64,000 nt of DNA, taken from contig NZ_MQUB01000001.1 of assembly GCF_002943755.1 (NCBI RefSeq), forward strand, positions 372,001-436,000, given 5' to 3'. Shown one piece after another: positions 18,386-27,770 of the stretch (its first letter is position 1; the number at the start of each line of letters is the position of its first letter). The notes below the pieces were generated by a model. That model was given only the letters and a program-made list of their open reading frames with translations. It did no database searches and was not told where the DNA came from. Position numbers and translations under genes: made by a program. The DNA is from Aureitalea marina (lineage in GTDB: Bacteria; Bacteroidota; Bacteroidia; Flavobacteriales; Flavobacteriaceae).

Positions 18386-20137
18386 TTTTTCGTAATAAGG
18401 AGATCGTTTATGGATCCAGTCCAACTGGGCATACCAATTGGATGCAAAACGCTCATCGGAGGCTTTCTTCGCTTCAAATTCCGTTTTGATCTCCGGATTA
18501 TCCGCTAAAAATTGTGCTGCCAGATCTTCCCAAACATAGGGTGAGAATCCTTCTTTTTGTTGCAGGATGGCATCGAACATATTCCAATTGAAGAATGAAT
18601 CCGGCGCTTCAGGTTCCAGGGTTTCAAGTATGTAACGTATACCAGATTGATCTGTATTGACCAGGTAATCTCCACGTTTTAGCTGGATTTGCTCAGTCGA
18701 GGTTTCCACCTTTGTTCCATAATGGGGATAATGTCCTTCATACGCCCTGCTTCTGGTCTGATAATCCGCAATCCGATAAACTTGGGCATTAACCGTCGTG
18801 TCACTATCCAGGAAACGAACACGAATACGGTTCAATCTCAGAAGCTCGACTACATTCCAATAGCCAGCAGGGATGGCATAGTATTGAGGAATTTGCACGG
18901 AATCAGTGGCCTTGTAGTGATCGTAATAGGTGACAGGGCGACTAAAGGGCTGGTCACGGTCGTACTTCAATCGTTGTTGCCCGGTTAAATCACTTTGGAT
19001 GTAGGCTGCCTCATATCCTTTGAAATCCAGTTTTCTTGTTCGTGTACTATCTATGGCCCAGCTAACTGGGTACCAGTCTCCGGCTTGATACCTATCGCGA
19101 GCTTGAATTCTTAAGCTACGCAGGCTATCCTGCGTCTCGGAGGCAATATCGAGCATGGACCTCATCAGTTCGTAGGTCCCTTCTACCCGTTGTTTGTAAG
19201 GTTTGAGCATATGGGTTTCTACCATCATCCCAAAGGTGTTGAACAAGGTGGTATAGCCCGTAGAATAACGCGGGTAGTCCATAAACTGGCTGAAACCAGT
19301 TTCGGGGGTCCGGTTAAAGACATTGACATAGGGTGTGATTGACCAATCTGCCTTGGCCAGGGAATCTTCCAACGCAGGCATCAATTCCTGGTGTAAAAAC
19401 TGTCCCACATCTCCACCTAATTTATTATGCTGGGTGAAAAGATGAGTAAGAACATACTGGTAGTCCGCACCATTGCTCACGTGGTTGTCGATAAAAATAT
19501 CGGGTTTCACCGTGTGGAACAAATGAGCAAAAGCCCGCGCATTCCTGGAATCCGCTTTTATGAAATCCCTGTTCAAATCAAAGTTTCGCGCATTTCCCCT
19601 GAAACCGTATTCTTCGGGACCATTTTGATTGGTCCTGGAGTGGGAGTTCCGGTTAAGTGCTCCTCCAATATTGTACACCGGGATAACCGCAATGATCACA
19701 TCTTCCGGAGGGGTCAGGGTCCCATCGGCCAGGTCTCTCATGAGTAACATACTGGCGTCTATCCCATCACTCTCGCCGGGGTGGATACCGTTATTGACCA
19801 AAACCACCAACTTGTCCCGATCGCTCCCGAATTCAGATTCAAAGCTACGATCCGTATTAAAAGTAACCAGGTGTAAGGGATGGCCGCTATCCGTTTCACG
19901 CATCTCGTAAATGGCTACAGTCTGATAGGCTTCGGCCAGGTCTTCGTAAAAATCGATCACCTCTTTATAGGTACTTGTTTGCGTTCCATTGGAATTTTCG
20001 AACGGCAGGGTGAAATCAAATTCTGAGGGGTCCGCACTTTTACCACATGCGGTCAAAATTAAGGTGATCAAGCCCATAATCAAGGTCTTTCTAAAGACTG
20101 TTTCTATGGATGGATAATTGGAGCTGAGATAGGTCAT
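18326..20137 (-). CDS. M14-family zinc carboxypeptidase-like lipoprotein
   Basis: Large (about 600 residues) exported metallopeptidase of the M14 family. The zinc site is NGIHPGESDG (HxxE) plus DNHVSNG for the third ligand, and MVETHMLKPY holds the likely catalytic glutamate. The N-terminus carries a lipobox (LILTAC), so it is probably lipidated. Start is uncertain: ATG 20137 is used here, while a TTG at 20164 and an ATG at 20077 are also in frame. Substrate, peptide or cell-wall derived, is unknown. The 3' end overlaps the Nudix gene. Confidence 0.85.
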   Translation of the reverse strand: MTYLSSNYPSIETVFRKTLIMGLITLILTACGKSADPSEFDFTLPFENSNGTQTSTYKEVIDFYEDLAEAYQTVAIYEMRETDSGHPLHLVTFNTDRSFESEFGSDRDKLVVLVNNGIHPGESDGIDASMLLMRDLADGTLTPPEDVIIAVIPVYNIGGALNRNSHSRTNQNGPEEYGFRGNARNFDLNRDFIKADSRNARAFAHLFHTVKPDIFIDNHVSNGADYQYVLTHLFTQHNKLGGDVGQFLHQELMPALEDSLAKADWSITPYVNVFNRTPETGFSQFMDYPRYSTGYTTLFNTFGMMVETHMLKPYKQRVEGTYELMRSMLDIASETQDSLRSLRIQARDRYQAGDWYPVSWAIDSTRTRKLDFKGYEAAYIQSDLTGQQRLKYDRDQPFSRPVTYYDHYKATDSVQIPQYYAIPAGYWNVVELLRLNRIRVRFLDSDTTVNAQVYRIADYQTRSRAYEGHYPHYGTKVETSTEQIQLKRGDYLVNTDQSGIRYILETLEPEAPDSFFNWNMFDAILQQKEGFSPYVWEDLAAQFLADNPEIKTEFEAKKASDERFASNWYAQLDWIHKRSPYYEKSHLRYPIVRVGSEVLTGEE

Positions 20138-20245
20138 ACGGCTGTTTAACTCTGTGCTTGTCAATCTATTAGGTTATGGTTCGTTCTAACGAAAATTTAA
20201 CTATATTTGAGTTTACTAAAAACAAAGTAATCTAAAATTTTAATT

Positions 20246-21145
20246 ATGAAGAAAATTACGCTTATGATTGGGGCGCTACTCGTTGGATCCATCGGATTCG
20301 CACAACAGTCCTTGACGACCAGTACCTCGACTAACCAAAATCAAATTGATACTGCCAATCGCGGTGGAGGCGGAGATGCTTGTACTTTCGATACCACAAG
20401 TTTCAGTACTTTCGAGAACGGTTGGGGAATTGCAGCTGCATTTATCGTTGCCGACGATTTCAACACGGGAGCCAACGATGTAACCATTCAAGAAACGTTA
20501 ATTCACGTTATTTCTGGAACAGCCGGAGCAGGTGAAGACCTTGTATCCGTTGATTTCTTCGTATACGAAGATGCGGGTGGATTGCCGGGTACTGAAATTT
20601 CTGCCGAGTTTGGCCTGGTACCGACGTCTCAGGTTGATGCCGGTGATGCCTTTGGACGTGATGTTTGGGCAGTTACAATAGACCATGCTGATATTGAATT
20701 GACAGGACCAAACACGACCTATTGGATAGGAGTTTTAGCAGTAGCCTCAGGCGCTGATGGATTCTGGGAATTCCAGACTACGGATATTCTTGATAACCCA
20801 GTAGCTGGTTCTGGTGATGGAGGAGCAACTTGGGAGACTCTTTCATCCGATGGTGATACTCAGTCAGTTTATGCCATTACTGCAGATTGTACTGTACTGG
20901 GTAACCCAGAGGCCTTCTTAGAGCAAATCTCTATTTTCCCTAACCCAGCAACTGACATCCTAAATGTTAGAACTCCTGCTAGTGTAGAGATCAACAACGC
21001 TGTTATTTATGATGTACTTGGAAAAGCTTCTAGCGTACAAGTTGTAAATGGACAGATCAATGTTTCTAACCTGAGCAGAGGTGTTTACATCCTGAATCTG
21101 GATACCAACATGGGAACTCTTACCGAGAAGATCGTTAAGCAATAA
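20246..21145 (+). CDS. Secreted protein with T9SS type A sorting domain (copy 1)
   Basis: A 299-residue exported protein. A signal peptide (ends near SIGFAQQ) is followed by an acidic, beta-rich N-terminal domain of about 195 residues with no motif I can name. The C-terminal sorting domain (about residues 228-299) begins ISIFPNPATDILNV and ends GTLTEKIVKQ, which sends the protein through the type IX secretion system, usually with cleavage and surface anchoring. Its sorting domain matches that of the next gene at 67 of 72 residues by eye. Followed by a strong terminator. Confidence 0.9.
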   Translation: MKKITLMIGALLVGSIGFAQQSLTTSTSTNQNQIDTANRGGGGDACTFDTTSFSTFENGWGIAAAFIVADDFNTGANDVTIQETLIHVISGTAGAGEDLVSVDFFVYEDAGGLPGTEISAEFGLVPTSQVDAGDAFGRDVWAVTIDHADIELTGPNTTYWIGVLAVASGADGFWEFQTTDILDNPVAGSGDGGATWETLSSDGDTQSVYAITADCTVLGNPEAFLEQISIFPNPATDILNVRTPASVEINNAVIYDVLGKASSVQVVNGQINVSNLSRGVYILNLDTNMGTLTEKIVKQ

Positions 21146-21164
21146 TTACAAGCTGACAATTTTT

Positions 21165-21192
21165 AAAGGCTGCCAGTGGCAGCCTTTTTTTT
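21165..21192 (+). terminator. Intrinsic terminator after T9SS cargo gene 1
   Basis: Perfect 10-bp stem AAAGGCTGCC / GGCAGCCTTT with a 3-base loop (21165-21187), followed by a run of T to 21192. The same stem sequence closes the next gene. Confidence 0.92.
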
Positions 21193-21383
21193 ATCAAATT
21201 CAGACTTTCTGAGGAATTTGATTGATGAATTTTAATATTGATCCTGGTGTACAATTTTGAGTTTTTAGAGGTATTGAGATTAATATTAAAAATCGCTATT
21301 TTTTGTTGAGGTGATAAATTATGATATATTGTATCAATATAACCATGAATGTCAAATAATTTAAAACAACTTAAGATCAAATT

Positions 21384-22307
21384 ATGAAAAAAATTACCTT
21401 GTTTTTGTTTGCCTTGGGCTCGTTTGCGTATGCTCAGCAAACACAAAGTTATATCGAAATTCAGTCTACGAATTCCGATGAATCCAGCACAACACCGAGT
21501 GAAGCCATAATTAATTTTCAGAATAGAGGTGGAGGGGCATTAGAAACCTTTACGACGGATGATGACTTTGATGCAGCCGTTGCGGCCAATTGTACCGGAA
21601 CCTTGGTCGACGAGAATTTTGAAGGAGGTCCTGTAGCTATTGAAGTCTGTGGGACCGTTGTAAGTTCAGAAGTCGGATGCCTGGCTGGAGAGATAGAGGA
21701 AGGCTTTTCAGTAGAAGCTTCTTTTGGAACTGATGTTATTTATATTCCGGCAGGTGCCATTGGTAATACAGATCCTTTGGTTGGAGCCTCTACTTTTGCC
21801 GAATTCACTATTGTGAATTTCAACCCAGAGGTCTATGCGGTTTCAATGGACGTTTGGGAAAACAATGACCCTAATACGGATTTTCGTGTATTTACAACGG
21901 GCGATGTGTTGATAGGATCTTTCACAGCAAATACTCCCATTAATTCTCAAACCTTTGTGGGTATTGTTTCTTCTCAGCCAATTACCAAAATTGAAATGGA
22001 AGGACAAAATGGAAGCGGTGAACTCCTGGGTAACCTTGAGTTTGGAGGAGATTGTGCTTTGAGCACTAATGAAAGCCAACTGGCTGAAATCTCCATTTTC
22101 CCTAACCCGGCTACCGACGTTCTTAATGTTAGAACTCCAGCTAGTGTAGAGATCAACAACGCAGTTATCTATGATGTCCTTGGAAAAGCTTCCAATGTAC
22201 AAGTAGTAAACGGACAGATCAATGTATCAAACCTGAGTAGAGGAGTTTATATTCTAAACTTAAATACTACTGCCGGTACTCTTACTGAAAAGATCGTTAA
22301 GCAATAA
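21384..22307 (+). CDS. Secreted protein with T9SS type A sorting domain (copy 2)
   Basis: A 307-residue exported protein with a signal peptide (MKKITLFLFALGSFAYAQQ) and a beta-rich domain of about 210 residues that is unlike copy 1 apart from a shared N-R-G-G-G run after the signal. The type A sorting domain (about residues 236-307) is nearly the same as in copy 1. Function of the cargo domain is unknown; the overall pattern (EVYAVSMDVWENNDPNTDF) resembles a carbohydrate-binding-like sandwich, which is speculation. Confidence 0.88.
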   Translation: MKKITLFLFALGSFAYAQQTQSYIEIQSTNSDESSTTPSEAIINFQNRGGGALETFTTDDDFDAAVAANCTGTLVDENFEGGPVAIEVCGTVVSSEVGCLAGEIEEGFSVEASFGTDVIYIPAGAIGNTDPLVGASTFAEFTIVNFNPEVYAVSMDVWENNDPNTDFRVFTTGDVLIGSFTANTPINSQTFVGIVSSQPITKIEMEGQNGSGELLGNLEFGGDCALSTNESQLAEISIFPNPATDVLNVRTPASVEINNAVIYDVLGKASNVQVVNGQINVSNLSRGVYILNLNTTAGTLTEKIVKQ

Positions 22308-22328
22308 GTATTGCTAACAACAATTGTA

Positions 22329-22353
22329 AAAGGCTGCCTCGGCAGCCTTTTTT
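22329..22353 (+). terminator. Intrinsic terminator after T9SS cargo gene 2
   Basis: Stem AAAGGCTGCC / GGCAGCCTTT with a 2-base loop, then T-rich sequence. The stem is the same as after cargo gene 1, so the terminator was duplicated or kept along with the 3' end. Confidence 0.9.
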
Positions 22354-22363
22354 ATTGGATAAG

Positions 22364-22389
22364 AAAAACCCGGTATTGTTTACCGGGGT
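22364..22389 (-). terminator. Intrinsic terminator for rho
   Basis: Stem CCCGGTA / TACCGGG (22369-22375 and 22381-22387) with a short loop. On the minus strand it is followed by five T, downstream of the rho stop codon. Confidence 0.75.
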
Positions 22390-22414
22390 TCTCTTTTTTA
22401 TTTGTTACTGATCG

Positions 22415-24022
22415 TTATCCGTTCATGGAGATCAGGAACTCTTCGTTGTTTCGGGTTTGTCTGAAGCGATCATTGATGAATTCCATGGCTTCTACCGGAT
22501 TCATGTCCGCCAGGTATTTACGCATCACCCACATCCGTTGAATGACCTTCTCATCTAACAAGAGATCATCTCTACGGGTGGAGGAGGAGGTAAGATCGAT
22601 AGCCGGGAAGATTCTTCGGTTGGAGATCTTTCTATCCAGTTGCAGCTCCATATTACCAGTTCCTTTGAATTCCTCGAAGATCACTTCGTCCATCTTAGAA
22701 CCAGTCTCTGTCAGAGCCGTTGCGATAATACTGAGCGACCCACCGTTTTCGATGTTTCGGGCAGCACCGAAGAAACGCTTCGGTTTGTGCAAGGCGTTCG
22801 CATCAACTCCACCGGAAAGGATCTTACCACTGGCAGGTTGTACGGTGTTGTATGCCCTCGCCAATCGGGTAATGGAATCCAGTAGGATAACTACATCGTG
22901 ACCACATTCCACCAATCGTTTCGCTTTTTCAATAACGATGTTGGCTACACGGACGTGTTCCGAAGCCTCCTTGTCGAAGGTTGAGGCTACTACCTCACCA
23001 CTCACATTGCGTTGCATATCGGTAACCTCTTCCGGGCGTTCGTCTATCAGCAAGATGATCTGATATACCTCCGGGTGGTTGGCCGCAATAGCATTGGCAA
23101 TGTCCTTAAGTAGCATGGTCTTACCCGTCTTTGGTTGGGCAACGATCATTCCACGCTGTCCTTTCCCGATCGGTGCGAAAAGATCGATAATACGGGACGA
23201 TATGGTGCTCTGGCGTTCAGCCAGGTTGAATTTTTCATCTGGGAACAGTGGGGTAAGGTGTTCGAAAGAAACCCGATCCCTGACCACATTAGGACTAAGC
23301 CCATTGATCTTACTCACTTTAATGAGCGGGAAATACTTTTCACCCTCTTTAGGTGGCCTGACTTCTCCTAAGACGGTATCCCCGGTCTTTAGACCAAATA
23401 GCCTGATCTGAGATTGGGATACATAAATATCGTCTGGTGAGGAGAGGTAGTTATAATCGCTGGAGCGCAGGAAACCGTAACCGTCCTGCATGATGTCCAA
23501 TACCCCTTCACTTTCGATAATTCCGTCAAACTCGTAATCCGGTTCTTTATACCGATTCCGGTTGTCTTTATTACCGTTTTTCTGCTGATTGGGTTGGTTC
23601 TTTTGACCTTTGTGGTCTTTGTGTTGTTTTCCACCCCGTCCTTGACCTTGCTGCTGTGGCTGCTTTTGGTCTTTCTTGCCTCGACGGTCATCCTGACGTT
23701 TGTCTTGACGTTTGTCCTGACCGTCTCCTTCTTTTTGCTGGGGTTTGTTCTGTTGTCTTTTATCCTGACGTTTAGGCTTGGATTGGTTTTCTTGCTTAGG
23801 AGTTCCGTTTTGGGACGCCTCAGCTGCAACTGGGGCCTTGGCAGGTGCTGGTTCTTTTTGAGCCACGGCTTTTACAGCATCGGGATTGCTAGCCTGGTGG
23901 TCCAGGATCTTATAGACAAGATCCAACTTTTTAAGGCTTCGGAATTTGGGAACTCCGAGCGTTTTGGCAAGTTCCTGCAATTCAGGAAGCTTCTTTGCCT
24001 TTAAATCTGCAATTTCTAACAT
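22415..24022 (-). CDS. rho: Transcription termination factor Rho
   Basis: Hexameric RNA helicase that ends transcription. The 535 residues start with a Rho_N domain ([18 protein letters not shown]), then about 130 residues of low-complexity Q/K/D/R/N-rich sequence, the RNA-binding cold-shock domain ([19 protein letters not shown]), and the RecA-like motor with Walker [14 protein letters not shown] and Walker [16 protein letters not shown]. coli Rho has 419 residues; the excess is the disordered insertion, which is known in Bacteroidota Rho. Confidence 0.97.
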   Translation of the reverse strand: MLEIADLKAKKLPELQELAKTLGVPKFRSLKKLDLVYKILDHQASNPDAVKAVAQKEPAPAKAPVAAEASQNGTPKQENQSKPKRQDKRQQNKPQQKEGDGQDKRQDKRQDDRRGKKDQKQPQQQGQGRGGKQHKDHKGQKNQPNQQKNGNKDNRNRYKEPDYEFDGIIESEGVLDIMQDGYGFLRSSDYNYLSSPDDIYVSQSQIRLFGLKTGDTVLGEVRPPKEGEKYFPLIKVSKINGLSPNVVRDRVSFEHLTPLFPDEKFNLAERQSTISSRIIDLFAPIGKGQRGMIVAQPKTGKTMLLKDIANAIAANHPEVYQIILLIDERPEEVTDMQRNVSGEVVASTFDKEASEHVRVANIVIEKAKRLVECGHDVVILLDSITRLARAYNTVQPASGKILSGGVDANALHKPKRFFGAARNIENGGSLSIIATALTETGSKMDEVIFEEFKGTGNMELQLDRKISNRRIFPAIDLTSSSTRRDDLLLDEKVIQRMWVMRKYLADMNPVEAMEFINDRFRQTRNNEEFLISMNG

Positions 24023-24198
24023 GTATTATTGATGAATTGACTTATAAAAATTTCAAAAATCCTTTGAGAAAGGAGAAATTCGGTAGAAAAAAAATTATGC
24101 TGAAGAATAAGTAACCGCAGTTGAGAGGGTTACGAACTGTCATGCAAGTATACGACAATATTTTGATATGCTCCTTTATTATAATTAAAAAGAAGCGC

Positions 24199-24206
24199 TA
24201 TTTTTG
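24199..24206 (+). promoter_or_regulatory. -7 box of the DUF4293 gene
   Basis: TATTTTTG fits the TAnnTTTG consensus and lies 23 bases before the ATG at 24230. The stretch between rho and this gene (207 bases) is otherwise AT-rich without a feature I can name. Confidence 0.5.
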
Positions 24207-24229
24207 CATTCCTCAGAAGACGAATATCT

Positions 24230-24640
24230 ATGTTCCAGCGGATTCAGACCTTGTATACGATCATTTCCCTGATTTTCACTTTAGGGCTGTATCTTTGGTT
24301 TCCGGAGATGTCTGATGAGGAGGGAACTGTAGTTCTAAACAAGAATCAACCATTGATCTTGGGCCTGTTGGCAGGCTCTGCAGTGCTTCATGTTCTTGCA
24401 CTTATGAATTTTAAGAAGCGTCAGAGGCAATTTGTCCTCAATCGCTTGACTATCATATTGAACTTTGTATTACTGGGAGTTTTCGTATATCGGTCCCTAA
24501 CTTTATCCGGAGAGAGTTTGCTCTCGATGAAGGGTATTGGGGTTCTTTTTCCCGCCATTTCTATCGTTTTACTAGCGATGGCCAACAAGGCCATCAAGCG
24601 GGATGAGGATCTTGTAAAATCTGTGGATAGAATACGGTAA
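24230..24640 (+). CDS. DUF4293 membrane protein
   Basis: A 136-residue integral membrane protein with four hydrophobic segments and the N-terminal pattern MFQRIQTLYTIISLIF typical of DUF4293, a Bacteroidota family of unknown function. It is divergent from rho, the common arrangement in this phylum as I remember it. A terminator follows. Confidence 0.85.
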   Translation: MFQRIQTLYTIISLIFTLGLYLWFPEMSDEEGTVVLNKNQPLILGLLAGSAVLHVLALMNFKKRQRQFVLNRLTIILNFVLLGVFVYRSLTLSGESLLSMKGIGVLFPAISIVLLAMANKAIKRDEDLVKSVDRIR

Positions 24641-24664
24641 ACGACGTCTTAGTATATTAGTGCG

Positions 24665-24699
24665 AACCCTTGGAAAATGCCATTTCCAGGGGTTTTTTT
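24665..24699 (+). terminator. Intrinsic terminator between DUF4293 and the phosphoesterase
   Basis: Stem of AACCC-T-TGGAAA against TTTCCA-GGGGTT with one mismatch, followed by seven T. It lies between convergent genes and ends the DUF4293 transcript. Confidence 0.8.
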
Positions 24700-25189
24700 A
24701 TCGCTTGTATTCGATGACCTCCAGGTCGGAGATATTGCCTTTTGAGAGCCTGAACCTAAGCATGGTCCGTGCGGGATGGAAACCATGCTTACCAACTGCT
24801 CCCGGGTTCATGTGAAGCAGGTCTAAGTTGTTGTCACGGATGACCTTGAGGATGTGGGAGTGTCCCGTAATAAAAAGCTTGGGTGGTTCTTGGATGATCT
24901 CCCCTTTCACACGTGCGGTATAACGACCGGGATATCCACCTATATGAGTGATCCAGACCGTGACCCCTTCCAATTCAAAACGCTGGTTTAGGGGGAACTC
25001 CTGCCGGATTGTGGCATTATCGATATTACCATATACGGCTCGTAATACCGCCACTTCTTTGATCCTGTCTGTTACGGAAATATCCCCAATGTCACCTGCA
25101 TGCCATACCTCGTCCACTTTTTTACAGTGCTCCAGTATGGCTTCGTCCAGATAGCTATGGGTGTCACTTAATAGAAGTATACGCTTCAC
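24698..25189 (-). CDS. YfcE/MJ0936-family metallophosphoesterase
   Basis: Calcineurin-like phosphodiesterase of about 163 residues. Metal-binding motifs are all visible: LLSDTH, HAGDIGD, VYGNID, WITHIGG and ITGHSH. Members hydrolyse phosphodiesters in vitro; the physiological substrate is unknown. The start is taken at GTG 25189 (VKRILLLSDTHS), because a longer in-frame reading would run into truA on the other strand. Confidence 0.9.
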   Translation of the reverse strand: MKRILLLSDTHSYLDEAILEHCKKVDEVWHAGDIGDISVTDRIKEVAVLRAVYGNIDNATIRQEFPLNQRFELEGVTVWITHIGGYPGRYTARVKGEIIQEPPKLFITGHSHILKVIRDNNLDLLHMNPGAVGKHGFHPARTMLRFRLSKGNISDLEVIEYKR

Positions 25190-25257
25190 GGGCTCTGATT
25201 GATGGTCCGAATTAGGTGGCGGATGTGTATCTTTACCGGGCCAAAAATAAGCCAAAC

Positions 25258-26004
25258 TTGCGATATTTCCTGGACATAGCGTACAAAGGTAAACACTATC
25301 ACGGCTGGCAGATCCAGCCCAACGCTATCAGTGTGCAACAGGTATTGGAGAATGCTTTGAGTACACTACTCAGAGAGAAAATTCAGGTTACTGGAGCCGG
25401 CAGGACAGATACCGGGGTACATGCCAAACAACTGATCGTGCATTTTGATATAGAGACTCTAGACGATCTAATTGCTTTCCAACACAGATTGAATTCCTTC
25501 CTTCCTTCGGATATAGCCATTAACGATATAAAAGCAGTTCAAAAGGAAGCGCATGCCCGGTTCGATGCGGTAGAGCGCGAGTATGAATACTTGTTGATTA
25601 CACAGAAGAATCCTTTCTTATCTGATTCGGCTTTTCTTCTGAATCGAACCCCGGATTTTGACAAAATGAACCAGGCGGCAGCCTTATTATTGGACCATCA
25701 GGATTTTCAATGTTTTTCCCGCAGTGGTTCGGATGTTAAGACGTATCATTGTGATGTCCGGAAAGCTCGATGGGAGAAACGGGGAGATGCGTGGGTCTTT
25801 ACGATAGCAGCAGACCGATTTTTGAGAAATATGGTCAGAGCCGTTGTAGGGACCTTACTTGAAGTAGGTCTTGGAAAAATGGACATGGACCAATTCAGAC
25901 AGGTCTTACTCAGTAAAGATAGGAGTAAGGCAGGTGCTTCGGCCCCTGCTCATGGGCTTTACCTGGTCCATGTGAATTATCCGGAAAATATATATTTGGA
26001 CTAA
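25258..26004 (+). CDS. truA: tRNA pseudouridine(38-40) synthase TruA
   Basis: Makes pseudouridine at positions 38-40 of many tRNAs. The protein contains LDIAYKGKHYHGWQIQPNAISVQ, the catalytic aspartate segment GAGRTDTGVHA and LRNMVRAVVGTLLEVG. I place the start at TTG 25258, which gives the canonical MRYFLDIAY N-terminus and leaves a 68-base divergent promoter gap; a GTG at 25216 would add 14 residues. The stop codon overlaps the next ATG (TAATG). Confidence 0.93.
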   Translation: MRYFLDIAYKGKHYHGWQIQPNAISVQQVLENALSTLLREKIQVTGAGRTDTGVHAKQLIVHFDIETLDDLIAFQHRLNSFLPSDIAINDIKAVQKEAHARFDAVEREYEYLLITQKNPFLSDSAFLLNRTPDFDKMNQAAALLLDHQDFQCFSRSGSDVKTYHCDVRKARWEKRGDAWVFTIAADRFLRNMVRAVVGTLLEVGLGKMDMDQFRQVLLSKDRSKAGASAPAHGLYLVHVNYPENIYLD

Positions 26005-27770
26005 TGGCCGAATCCAGCGGAAAAGCATTCGATTTTAAACTCTTCAAAAGGCTACTTGCGTTTACCAAGCCCTACAAGATGGTATTCTATTTTGTAGCCT
26101 TGGCGGCTATTGCTATGTCTGCCTTAGGTGTGTTGAGGCCGATCTTGTTACAGATGGCCATAGACACGGCTATACTTCCAAAAGATTACGATGGCTTGGT
26201 ATTTTATATCGCCGCCATGTTTGGGGTGTTGTTCTTAGAGGTCATCTTCCAATTTGCCTTTATCTTCTATACCAATTGGCTGGGCCAGCACGTGATCCGG
26301 GACATTAGGGTCAAATTATTCGATCTGATGCTGGGCTTTAAGATGCAGTATTACGACAAGAATGCGGTTGGGCGATTGACCACCCGGGCAGTCAATGATA
26401 TCGAGACCATTTCCAGCATCTTTAGTCAAGGGTTGTTTATGATCATCTCTGACCTTTTAAAGATGTTAGTGATCATGGGGATCATGCTCTATAAAAGTTG
26501 GCAATTATCGCTGATCGTCTTTACCATTCTGCCGATAATCATCTATGCTACACGCGTTTTTCAGCGAGCCATGAAAGGTGCTTTCGAAGAGGTCCGCAAC
26601 CAGGTAGCCAATCTCAACTCCTTTGTTCAGGAACGCATCAGCGGGATGAAGATCGTTCAGTTGTTTACACGTGAGGACACGGAGTATGAGAATTTTGAAC
26701 AGATCAATGCCCGTCACAGAAAGGGATGGATCAAAACGGTTTGGTACAACTCTATCTTTTTTCCCATCGCAGAAATGACCTCCAGCGTTGCCATAGGGAT
26801 GGTGGTCTGGTATGGTGGTCTAAATGTAACTGCCTCCGGTACCATCACATTGGGGGTTATTGTTGCATTTATAGAGCTATCTCAGATGCTTTTCCGGCCA
26901 CTCAGACAGATCGCCGATAAGTTCAACACCCTTCAAATGGGGATGGTAGCTACTAACCGGGTGTTTGGAATCCTTGATACTGAGGCTCATATCCCGGATG
27001 AAGGTCAAACCGAGTTGACCTCTACTCAGGGGGAGATCGTTTTTGACGATGTTCATTTTGGATATATCCCAGACGAAGAAGTGTTAAAGGGAATATCCTT
27101 CACGGCCAGTCCCGGGCAGACCATTGCCTTGGTTGGCGCAACGGGTGCCGGTAAATCGACCATTATCAATCTGTTATCCCGCTTTTACGAGATCAATTCT
27201 GGTGAGATCCGGGTAGATGGCAATTCTATTAAGGACTATACGATCAAGTCACTTCGAGATCACATCGCAATAGTTTTGCAGGATGTCTTCTTGTTTGCGG
27301 ACACCATCTTACAAAACATCACTTTAGGGGACGAGGGCATCAGCCGGGAACAGGTGGAGGAAGCTGCCAAGGAAATTGGGGTTCACGAGTTTATAAGTTC
27401 TTTGCCGGATGGTTATTTGTACAATGTGAAAGAAAGAGGAACCATGCTCTCCTCAGGTCAGCGCCAGTTGATCGCCTTTCTGAGGGCCTACGTAAGTAAT
27501 CCCTCGATCTTGATCCTGGACGAGGCTACATCCTCTGTAGATAGTCACAGTGAGGAGATGATACAAACAGCGACCGAGCGAATTACTCAAGGTCGCACAT
27601 CCATTGTTATCGCCCACCGATTGGCAACCATCAAGAAAGCCGATTTGATCCTGGTAATGGAAGCAGGACAGATCGTGGAAAGAGGAACCCACAAAGAGCT
27701 ATTGGCCAAAAAAGATGGGTACTACCGTAACCTTTACGAGGTCCAGTTCCTGGCCGAGGAAATTACATAG
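26004..27770 (+). CDS. ABC exporter, fused membrane and ATPase domains (MsbA-like)
   Basis: Half-transporter of 588 residues that should act as a homodimer in the inner membrane. Six helices form the type IV exporter domain (residues 1-320), followed by an ATPase with Walker A GATGAGKST, signature LSSGQRQ, Walker B ILILDEATSSVD and the switch histidine IVIAHRLAT. Lipid or drug export is likely; the substrate is not visible. Coupled to truA by TAATG. Its last 37 bases overlap the convergent DUF3667 gene. Confidence 0.92.
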   Translation: MAESSGKAFDFKLFKRLLAFTKPYKMVFYFVALAAIAMSALGVLRPILLQMAIDTAILPKDYDGLVFYIAAMFGVLFLEVIFQFAFIFYTNWLGQHVIRDIRVKLFDLMLGFKMQYYDKNAVGRLTTRAVNDIETISSIFSQGLFMIISDLLKMLVIMGIMLYKSWQLSLIVFTILPIIIYATRVFQRAMKGAFEEVRNQVANLNSFVQERISGMKIVQLFTREDTEYENFEQINARHRKGWIKTVWYNSIFFPIAEMTSSVAIGMVVWYGGLNVTASGTITLGVIVAFIELSQMLFRPLRQIADKFNTLQMGMVATNRVFGILDTEAHIPDEGQTELTSTQGEIVFDDVHFGYIPDEEVLKGISFTASPGQTIALVGATGAGKSTIINLLSRFYEINSGEIRVDGNSIKDYTIKSLRDHIAIVLQDVFLFADTILQNITLGDEGISREQVEEAAKEIGVHEFISSLPDGYLYNVKERGTMLSSGQRQLIAFLRAYVSNPSILILDEATSSVDSHSEEMIQTATERITQGRTSIVIAHRLATIKKADLILVMEAGQIVERGTHKELLAKKDGYYRNLYEVQFLAEEIT

